The notes under the pieces were generated by a model. The model saw only the letters and a list, made by a program, of their open reading frames with translations, was not told where the DNA came from and searched no databases. A DNA stretch of 64,000 bases from Mycolicibacterium senegalense (GTDB lineage Bacteria; Actinomycetota; Actinomycetes; Mycobacteriales; Mycobacteriaceae). The DNA lies in the NCBI RefSeq assembly GCF_019645875.1, contig NZ_CP081000.1, positions 4,834,417 through 4,898,416 on the forward strand, written 5' to 3'. This document shows, piece after piece, positions 58,261 to 64,000 of the stretch. The position numbers and the translations under genes were made by a program. The number at the start of each line of letters is the position of its first letter. Position 1 is the first letter of the stretch.

Positions 58261-58614
58261 CCAGCTGACCAACGACAGCACGATGGCCGCCCAGATGGCA
58301 GTCCACCAGAACTGGTCGATGTGCAGGCCCCAGTGGGTGGTGTGGTCGGTGATCCACGACGTGATCCAGAGCATCAGAGCGTTGATCACGATGTGGATCA
58401 GCCCGAGCGTGAGGATGTACAGCGGGATCGACAGGATCTGCACGACGGGTTTGATGAACGCGTTGACCAGACCGAAGATCACCGCGACGACGAAGATGAT
58501 GCCGACCCTGGCAATGGTCGTGTCACCACCGATGAAGTAGATCCCCGGCACGATGAGAGTGACGACCCAGAGCGCGAATCCGGTTATCGCGGCGCGCAGG
58601 AGAAATGAGCTCAT
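58231..58614 (-). CDS. Phage holin 4-2 superfamily (YvlD-like) membrane protein
   Basis: 127 residues with four membrane segments: LLRAAITGFALWVVTLIVPGI, VGIIFVVAVIFGLVNAFI, YILTLGLIHIVINALMLWITSWI and WWTAIWAAIVLSLVSWLLSL. The motif GLVNAFIKPVVQILSIPLYILTLGL is the family signature. These are cellular proteins despite the holin name; function is unknown, possibly in membrane stress. Confidence 0.82.
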   Translation of the reverse strand: MSSFLLRAAITGFALWVVTLIVPGIYFIGGDTTIARVGIIFVVAVIFGLVNAFIKPVVQILSIPLYILTLGLIHIVINALMLWITSWITDHTTHWGLHIDQFWWTAIWAAIVLSLVSWLLSLVKALA

Positions 58615-58620
58615 GGCGGA

Positions 58621-59379
58621 CTAGTCTGCCGAGCGCAGCAGGTACGTGTCCATGATCCAGCCGTGCCGGGCCCTCGCTTCGGCGCGTGCAGCTACGATTT
58701 CGGCGCCGATATCGCCGACCGTTCCCGCATAGAGCAACTCATCCGGCGTGCCGAGATAAGCGCCCCACCAGATCCGGGTCTGCGGCGGGCATTGCGCGAA
58801 CGTGCAGTCCGCGTCGAGCATCACCACGGCGCTGCCGGCCAGGCCGTGCTCGCGCAATTGGCGTCCGGTGGTGATCAGTACCGGTTCGCCTACGTCGTTG
58901 AGGGGGATGCGGTGCCGGGCGGTGAGCACCTGGATCGCGGTGATGCCGGGAATGACGTCGTACTCGAAGTCCACATATTCGGCGACTTTGTCCAGGATCC
59001 GCAGGGTGCTGTCATAGAGCGACGGATCGCCCCAGGCAAGAAAGGCCCCGACGCCGTCGGGCCCGAGTTCGGTTTCGATGGCCGCGGCCCAGATGCGGGC
59101 CCGCTCGGCATGCCAGTCCGCCACAACTCGGCGGTACCCCGCAACGTCTGCGGCCTCGGCACGCGGCGGGTCGACCAATTCGACGAAGCGGTAGCCGGGT
59201 TCGGTGATGAAGCGGTCGCAGATCTGCTTGCGTACGGCGACCAGCTCATCGGTCGCGCCTCGGCGCGGCCCCTTGTCCATCGCGAAGAAGACCTGGGTGT
59301 CGTTGAGCGCGGAAACAGCCTGGGCCGTGACGAAGTCCGGATCACCGGCCCCGATTCCGATGACGTGGATGCGACGCAC
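58621..59379 (-). CDS. cobF: Precorrin-6A synthase (deacetylating)
   Basis: 252 residues of the tetrapyrrole methylase fold. The SAM-binding start is IHVIGIGAGDPDFVTAQA, then LAWGDPSLYDSTLRILDKV and DVIPGITAIQVLTARHRIPL. The distinctive PPRAEAADVAGYRRVVADWH and CPPQTRIWWGAYLGTPDE segments point to CobF. It methylates C1 of precorrin-5 with loss of the acetyl group in aerobic cobalamin synthesis. It is isolated from other cob genes here. Confidence 0.9.
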   Translation of the reverse strand: MRRIHVIGIGAGDPDFVTAQAVSALNDTQVFFAMDKGPRRGATDELVAVRKQICDRFITEPGYRFVELVDPPRAEAADVAGYRRVVADWHAERARIWAAAIETELGPDGVGAFLAWGDPSLYDSTLRILDKVAEYVDFEYDVIPGITAIQVLTARHRIPLNDVGEPVLITTGRQLREHGLAGSAVVMLDADCTFAQCPPQTRIWWGAYLGTPDELLYAGTVGDIGAEIVAARAEARARHGWIMDTYLLRSAD

Positions 59380-59404
59380 TGTCGAAGGTTATCCGAACCG
59401 GAAC

Positions 59405-59431
59405 CGGGTACCCCAAGTATCCGGTACCCGG
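59405..59431. promoter_or_regulatory. Inverted repeat upstream of the diiron oxygenase promoter
   Basis: CCGGGTACC (59405-59413) and GGTACCCGG (59423-59431) form a 9-bp inverted repeat with a 9-nt spacer, just before a -35 at 59436. It is a candidate operator shared with divergent cobF. Confidence 0.4.
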
Positions 59432-59435
59432 GGTA

Positions 59436-59465
59436 TTGACATCACGCATTGTCGGTCCCTAACGT
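59436..59465 (+). promoter_or_regulatory. Probable promoter of the diiron oxygenase gene
   Basis: TTGACA (59436-59441) and TAACGT (59460-59465) are separated by 18 bp and lie about 40 bp before GTG 59504, which has AAGGGA upstream. Confidence 0.5.
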
Positions 59466-59503
59466 CGGAGTGAGGGGGACCACAAACGAAGGGAACGTCA
59501 ACG

Positions 59504-60781
59504 GTGACAACTTCGGTCAGACCCGGCGCAGGCTCGTCCAACGCCGCACGGCGGGACGCGTTTTCCGAACGCCTGCTCAAGGGTTCAGTTCGCAAGTCCT
59601 ACGCGCCGGTGGTGGACATCGACTGGCAGGCGCCGATCGATCCGGACAAGTTCTTCCTGCCACCGCGGATCGTGTCACTGTACGGAACCCCGTTGTGGGA
59701 CAAGATGTCTCGTGAGGAGCAGATCGAGCTGTCGCGCCAGGAGCTGGCGAACACACTGTCGGCCGGCATCTGGTTCGAGAACATCCTCAACCAGTCGCTG
59801 CTGCGCAAGATGATGCACCAGGACCCCACCTCCAGCTCCACGCACTACGAGCTGACCGAACTCGGCGACGAGACCCGCCACATGGTGATGTTCGGCAAGG
59901 CCATCGACAAGATCGGCGCCAAGCCGGTGACGCCGCGGCTGTACCAGCGGATGATCATCAACACCCTGCCGTTCTTCTTCCGCGGCTCGGTGCTGTGGGT
60001 GGCCGCGCTGGTCGGCGAGGAGATCTTCGACTCGCTGCAGCGGCAGATGATGGACGACCCCGAGTTGCAGCCGATGGTGCAGCGCCTCATGCGCATTCAC
60101 GTCACCGAGGAAGCCCGCCACATCCAGTTCGCCCGGGACGGCCTGCGTCAGCGCACACCGTCGATGCGCTGGTACAAGCGGGCCTGGGTGGCCAACCTCA
60201 ACGGTGTCGGCGGCTACTTCTTCCGCTACCTGTTCACCAACAAGGTGCAGTACGCGCGCATCGGCCTCGACGCCCGCGCCGCCCGCCGGATGGCGCGAGC
60301 CAGCGCCCACCGCCGCGAGGTACAGATCTCCGGATTCGCCCCACTGGCCGCATTCCTCGAAGAGGTCGGGCTGATGGGCCGCCTCGGCCGGCGCATGTGG
60401 CGGCGGTCAGGCTTCCTCCCAGCCAAGACGCCGCCCTTGACGGCCGCCTCCGGTTCGGCCACGAGCGTGGAGGCCGACCTCACCGAAGACGTATACGACG
60501 GTTTCGCCATCCTCGACACCGGTGACGGCGATCGGCGGGTCCACGTGCGGCTGACCGGCCACCTCGATCCGATCGACGGCCAGTACCACTGGCGCGGAAC
60601 GATTCTCGATGCGCCCAGCACCGTGGTGGCCGGGCCGGTGCGGCTGAGCATCGGTGCCCGCACCGTCGACGCCCGCATCACCGAGCGCACCTCGCAGGGC
60701 ACGCACACGGTCGCCGGGATCGGTGAGCCGCCGTTCCCACTGGACGGCGCCGACGGGTCCGAAGTCAGCGCCGCCGGGTAA
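59504..60781 (+). CDS. AurF-type diiron oxygenase with C-terminal DUF4873 domain
   Basis: 425 residues. The N-terminal ~310 are a ferritin-like diiron domain of the AurF/N-oxygenase family. Candidate ligands are E in RQELANTL, E/H in GDETRHMVMF, E in GEEIFDSLQ and E/H in TEEARHIQFARD. The C-terminal ~95 residues (EDVYDGFAILDTGDGDRRVHVRLTGHLDPIDGQYHWRG) match the DUF4873 module often fused to flavin monooxygenases or AurF-like proteins in actinobacteria. The reaction is unknown; AurF oxidises an aryl amine to a nitro group, but many mycobacterial homologs may act on lipids. It starts at GTG 59504. Confidence 0.82.
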   Translation: MTTSVRPGAGSSNAARRDAFSERLLKGSVRKSYAPVVDIDWQAPIDPDKFFLPPRIVSLYGTPLWDKMSREEQIELSRQELANTLSAGIWFENILNQSLLRKMMHQDPTSSSTHYELTELGDETRHMVMFGKAIDKIGAKPVTPRLYQRMIINTLPFFFRGSVLWVAALVGEEIFDSLQRQMMDDPELQPMVQRLMRIHVTEEARHIQFARDGLRQRTPSMRWYKRAWVANLNGVGGYFFRYLFTNKVQYARIGLDARAARRMARASAHRREVQISGFAPLAAFLEEVGLMGRLGRRMWRRSGFLPAKTPPLTAASGSATSVEADLTEDVYDGFAILDTGDGDRRVHVRLTGHLDPIDGQYHWRGTILDAPSTVVAGPVRLSIGARTVDARITERTSQGTHTVAGIGEPPFPLDGADGSEVSAAG

Positions 60782-61952
60782 GCACCGAGCGGCCGAGCAA
60801 GCCGGCCGCGAAAACCGCCCCGGCGATCCCCGAGATGAGCAGCGGCAGTTGGCCGGGCTGACCTGGCACGGCAGTCCACGTCAGCCCGGCCCATATCCCC
60901 GCGCCCAGCACGGCAAACCCGCTGAGCCCCTGGAAGACTCCTTGCGCGCTGCCCTGCAGGTCGGAGCCGACCAGGGACGACACCCACGCCTTGCTGACCC
61001 CGTCGGTGCACCCGGTGAACAATCCATAGGCTCCGATCAACAGCCAGGCCATGAGCGGATCGGTGGTAAGCCCCAGCCCGGCGTAGCCGATCGCGAAGAA
61101 CACCAGCCCGATACCGAACACGGGCAGCCGGCCGATCCGGTCGGCCAGCAGCCCGGCCGGGAAGCTGGCCAGCGCGTAGACGGCGTTGTAGGTGACGTAA
61201 GCCAGGATCACCTCGACCACTGAGAAGCCGATCTCGTTGAGCCGCAACAACAGCAGCGCGTCGGGAAAGTTCACCAGGCCGAATGCCACCAGCACGGCCG
61301 TCACCCGCCAGTAGCGTCCGGGCAGGTCGCGCACCCTCGAGAACACCGGCTGACGCTGTTTGGCCGGACCCGGAAAACGTTTCCCCCTGCCCCTTTCGGA
61401 GACCAGGAACACCAACGCCACACTGAGCACCGCGGGCACCACGGCCACCCACAGCAGTGGCGCGATCTGGTGGTCGAGCATTTCGTAGGCAGCCAGGCCC
61501 AGCAGGGGACCGACGACGGCGCCCATGGTGTCCATGGCCCGGTGAAACCCGAAGACCCGGCCGCGGGCAGCGTCGTCGATATCGGCGACCAGTAGCGCAT
61601 CGCGGGGCGCCCCTCGGATGCCCTTGCCGAGCCGGTCCACGACGCGGCCCGCGAGCACGCCCGACCACGCACTCGCGGCGGCCACCATCACCTTGCCCAG
61701 CGCGGCCATGCCGTAACCGGTGGCGATCAGGGGCCGCTTGGAGAATCGGTCACCGAGCGGGCCCGCGGCCAGCTTGGTCATCGCCGCCGCACCTTCCGCA
61801 GCCCCCTCCACCGCCCCGACCACCGCGGGCGGGGCACCGAGGACGACGGTCAGATAGATCGGCAGCAGCGGATAGAGGAGTTCGCTCGCGGCGTCCTGCA
61901 GGAAGGACACGGCGGACAGCACCCGGACGTTGCGGGTCAGCCAGGCAGGCAC
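60765..61952 (-). CDS. Major facilitator superfamily transporter
   Basis: 395 residues with about 12 membrane segments. The MFS loop 2-3 motif is GPLGDRFSKRPL, and the second-half equivalent is GLLADRIGRLPV. A charged RVVDRLGKGIRGAPRDAL loop follows segment 4, as in the drug:H+ antiporter-like group. GTG 61952 (VPAWLTRNVRVLSAVSFLQDA) is chosen because the conserved part begins there and the longer frame overlaps the divergent CheB gene. The 3' end overlaps the oxygenase gene by 17 bp. The substrate is unknown. Confidence 0.82.
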   Translation of the reverse strand: MPAWLTRNVRVLSAVSFLQDAASELLYPLLPIYLTVVLGAPPAVVGAVEGAAEGAAAMTKLAAGPLGDRFSKRPLIATGYGMAALGKVMVAAASAWSGVLAGRVVDRLGKGIRGAPRDALLVADIDDAARGRVFGFHRAMDTMGAVVGPLLGLAAYEMLDHQIAPLLWVAVVPAVLSVALVFLVSERGRGKRFPGPAKQRQPVFSRVRDLPGRYWRVTAVLVAFGLVNFPDALLLLRLNEIGFSVVEVILAYVTYNAVYALASFPAGLLADRIGRLPVFGIGLVFFAIGYAGLGLTTDPLMAWLLIGAYGLFTGCTDGVSKAWVSSLVGSDLQGSAQGVFQGLSGFAVLGAGIWAGLTWTAVPGQPGQLPLLISGIAGAVFAAGLLGRSVLTRRR

Positions 61953-62031
61953 CCGGTCATCATGCCTGCCATTGCCCCGGCTTATCGCGGTTGGCGAAGC
62001 GTACGTTGGGTACACGGCAGGTGAGCCAGTC

Positions 62032-63036
62032 ATGACAGACAGAGACGAGCAGATGGGACTGATAGCCGTCGGCGCATCGGCCGGCGGCGTCGAAGCGCTG
62101 ACCCGATTGGTTGCCGGCTTACCTTCGGACTTGGCGCATCCCATGGTCGTCGTACTGCATCTGCCGGCCGATGCCCCCAGCGCTTTGGCCCGGATACTCG
62201 ACCGAGCGGGGCCGTTGCCGGCCACCAGCGCGACCCATGATGCCGAGCTGAAATCGGGCACCATCTACGTCGGCGTGCCTGACCGCCATCTCCTGGTCGA
62301 AGACCACCGCATCCTGTTGACCGAGGGTCCGACCGAGAATGGGCACCGCCCCGCCATCAACGCACTGTTCCGTTCGGCCGCGCTGGCGTACGGCCCGCGC
62401 GCGGTCAGCATTCTGCTCTCGGGTGTCCTCGACGACGGCGTGCTCGGCTCGGCCGCGATCAGGTCAAGGGGTGGCGTCACGGTTGCCCAAACACCTTCTG
62501 ACGCATTGTTTCCCGCGATGCCGGCCAACGCGATTGCAGCCGGGTTGATCGACCACCAAGTTCCGGTGGCGCGAATGGGCGAGCTGATCGCTGTGCTGGT
62601 CAACCGAAGCTTCCAGGAGTACGACATGGAACCTGACGCCTCCATGGAATTGGAGAACCGCATTGCCATGGCGGCGCGCTTCACCACCGACTACGACACC
62701 GAAGCGCTGGGCCCGCCGTCCGGCTACATCTGCCCCGATTGCCACGGCTCACTGGCGATCGTCGGTGAAGGCAACTACCGCTGCCGAGTGGGCCACGCCT
62801 GGACTCCTGACGCCCTGCTACAGGCCCGGGACGAGGAGGTGGAGCGGGCGCTGTGGATCGCCCTGCGCAGCCTGCAGGAGAAGGCCAAACTGTCGCGCAG
62901 GCTCGCTGAGAAGGCCAGCACCGGCTTGATCGCTGACCGGTACACGGAGTTGGCAGTTGAGGCTGAGCACGCGATTGCGGTACTCACCGAACGGTTGTCG
63001 ACTGTAAGCCAAACCCGGGAGGACAGCGGTGGCTAA
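62032..63036 (+). CDS. CheB-type protein-glutamate methylesterase without receiver domain
   Basis: 334 residues. The CheB catalytic triad is visible: Ser16 in GASAGG, His43 in VLHLPAD and Asp135 in SGVLDDG. A C-terminal extension has a zinc-ribbon-like YICPDCHGSL...YRCRVGHAW and a helical coiled tail. There is no receiver domain, as in the CheB-like proteins of CheB/CheR sensory cassettes rather than flagellar chemotaxis. Mycobacteria lack flagella, so it probably works in a stress-signalling system with the two downstream genes. ATG 62032; it overlaps the next gene by 8 bp. Confidence 0.82.
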   Translation: MTDRDEQMGLIAVGASAGGVEALTRLVAGLPSDLAHPMVVVLHLPADAPSALARILDRAGPLPATSATHDAELKSGTIYVGVPDRHLLVEDHRILLTEGPTENGHRPAINALFRSAALAYGPRAVSILLSGVLDDGVLGSAAIRSRGGVTVAQTPSDALFPAMPANAIAAGLIDHQVPVARMGELIAVLVNRSFQEYDMEPDASMELENRIAMAARFTTDYDTEALGPPSGYICPDCHGSLAIVGEGNYRCRVGHAWTPDALLQARDEEVERALWIALRSLQEKAKLSRRLAEKASTGLIADRYTELAVEAEHAIAVLTERLSTVSQTREDSGG

Positions 63037-63790
63037 TGCCCGCAGCACCATCGCGGTGACTGGGCGGATCCATGACCGGGCCGCCGAACTGACGGTGACC
63101 GGAACCCTGGACGGCACCACCTACCGCGAGTTGCGCGACACCGTCATCAAGTCGGCCTTGGACGAGCCGACCGCGGTGATCGTCGATGTCACCGAACTGG
63201 CTGTGCCCACTGAGTCGGCGTGGTCTGTGTTCACCAGCGCCCGTTGGCACGTCAGCGTGTGGCCCGATGTCGCGATCCTGCTGGTCTGCGGGCAGTCGGC
63301 GAGCCGCGTCGCGATCGCCCGCAACGGCATCACCCGCTACGTCGAGCTGTTCCCGACGCTCGAGGCCGCACGAGCGGCGGTATGCGTCGGCGATACCGTA
63401 CAGCCGCGACGACGCGCCCGCGCCCAGCTGCCGGCCGTTCACTCCAGCTTGCGTCGGGCGCGTGCGCTGACCGCCGAATGGCTGCTGGCCTGGTCGCGCA
63501 GCGAGATGATCGCGGTCGCCGCGTTGATCGTCGACGTGCTCGTCGAGAACGTGCTGGAGCACACGCAAAGCGCACCGGCCCTGATCATCGAAAGCAGGGG
63601 CTCCACAGTGACGATCGCCGTTGAGGACAACAGTCAGATGCCGGCCGTCAGGCACGAACATCCCCGTCGAGGTGCCGGAGCGGTCTCCGGGCTCGCGGTG
63701 GTCGCCGCCTTGTCCCGAACCTGGGGTTCCACTCCGACGTCGACCGGTAAGACCGTGTGGGCCGTCGTCGGTCCTGAGAGCGCCCTCTAG
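63029..63790 (+). CDS. STAS + HATPase (anti-sigma-factor type) fusion
   Basis: 253 residues. Residues ~10-115 look like a STAS domain (ELTVTGTLDGTTYRELRDTV, TAVIVDVTELAVPTESAWSVF), as in anti-anti-sigma factors. Residues ~130-250 look like a HATPase domain (LIVDVLVENVLEHTQS as N-box; VEDNSQ as a weak G1; RRGAGAVSGLAVVAALSRTWG as G2), as in RsbW-type kinases. The serine usually phosphorylated in STAS domains is not evident; ES in TESAW is the best candidate. Fusing antagonist and kinase suggests an internal partner-switch. It is coupled to the CheB-like gene and followed by a CheR-like gene. Confidence 0.7.
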   Translation: MANARSTIAVTGRIHDRAAELTVTGTLDGTTYRELRDTVIKSALDEPTAVIVDVTELAVPTESAWSVFTSARWHVSVWPDVAILLVCGQSASRVAIARNGITRYVELFPTLEAARAAVCVGDTVQPRRRARAQLPAVHSSLRRARALTAEWLLAWSRSEMIAVAALIVDVLVENVLEHTQSAPALIIESRGSTVTIAVEDNSQMPAVRHEHPRRGAGAVSGLAVVAALSRTWGSTPTSTGKTVWAVVGPESAL

Positions 63791-63843
63791 TCCCGAGTAG
63801 TGTCAGCCACGACATTCCAGCAGCGGATCCACGGTGGGCGGGC

Positions 63844-64000
63844 ATGAAACAGGGCGACACGGAAACGACCGACGAAGCCTTCGAGGCGCTGCTGCGGTAC
63901 ATGCGGGATTCTCGCGGATTCGACTTCACCGGGTACAAGCGCACCTCGCTGATGCGACGGGTCCGCCATCGCATGGATCATGCGGGATACGACACCTATG
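63844..64000 (+). CDS. CheR-like methyltransferase, N-terminal part (cut by window edge)
   Basis: The first 52 codons are present, starting at ATG 63844. The segment EAFEALLRYMRDSRGFDFTGYKRTSLMRRVRHRMDHAG has the CheR all-alpha domain pattern (G-x-D-F-x-x-Y-K-x-x-[ST]-L-x-R-R). The catalytic SAM domain lies beyond the window, and further domains (PAS, kinase) are common in this setting. It follows the STAS-HATPase gene by 53 bp. Confidence 0.75.
   Translation, partial: MKQGDTETTDEAFEALLRYMRDSRGFDFTGYKRTSLMRRVRHRMDHAGYDTY

Overview
This is a high-G+C actinobacterial chromosome segment, almost certainly from a fast-growing mycobacterium (Mycolicibacterium type). The evidence is the gene content and order: a PE-PPE-domain protein, LpqN/LpqT lipoproteins, a PknF-like kinase, a 34-kDa-antigen-like DUF5336 protein, PerM, many leaderless or GTG starts, and a backbone that, from memory, follows the M. 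tuberculosis Rv0959-to-Rv0944 order: VWA protein, MoxR-type ATPase, purH, purN, perM, DUF5336, F420-type LLM oxidoreductase, sucD, sucC, M23 peptidase, uvrD1, chorismate mutase, pgi, SDR, Fpg-like glycosylase. No rRNA, tRNA, CRISPR array or classical insertion sequence was seen.

Layout. 1-10.5 kb holds secreted and surface proteins: a cut C-terminus, a hemophore-like protein, a DUF1707 protein, two paralogous large secreted proteins with duplicated leaders (3.9-7.8 kb), a PE-PPE hydrolase-like protein and an LpqN/T lipoprotein. 10.5-23.9 kb holds an AbiEi/DUF559-like gene, the MoxR/VWA pair, a kinase with an LpqN/T-like sensor domain, an esterase, a second AbiEi/DUF559-like gene, and the DUF5336-perM-purN-purH operon. 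23.9-34.4 kb holds an SfnG-like monooxygenase divergent from an F420-type oxidoreductase with a KstR-like operator, a thiolase-like protein, an MpaB-type oxygenase with a TetR regulator, a TetR plus S9 peptidase operon, and sucCD. 34.6-43.8 kb holds an M23 peptidase, membrane proteins, a P450 and a six-gene transport/redox operon. 43.8-58.6 kb holds uvrD1, chorismate mutase, an inserted EspA/DUF6973-type toxin-like gene with a partner lipoprotein, an acyltransferase, a succinic semialdehyde dehydrogenase, pgi, repeat-rich secreted proteins, an SDR, an Fpg-like glycosylase and an FUSC transporter. 58.6-64 kb holds cobF, a diiron AurF-like oxygenase, an MFS transporter and the start of a CheB / STAS-HATPase / CheR cassette.

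Most notable points. (1) Two AbiEi/DUF559-like genes, both 283 codons, are each bracketed by a different family of about 60-bp palindromes in mirror-image orientation, and both genes end inside the proximal palindrome arm. This looks like a small palindrome-delimited element. (2) A toxin-like gene and a lipoprotein sit between exact 18-bp direct repeats, as in a recent insertion between chorismate mutase and an acyltransferase. (3) An operon joins a sulfonate/nitrate-type ABC importer to an APS-reductase-like flavoprotein, a two-cluster ferredoxin and a DoxX protein; its permease carries a single-base frameshift. (4) Several clear operator-type palindromes can be assigned to neighbouring TetR-family regulators or to KstR.
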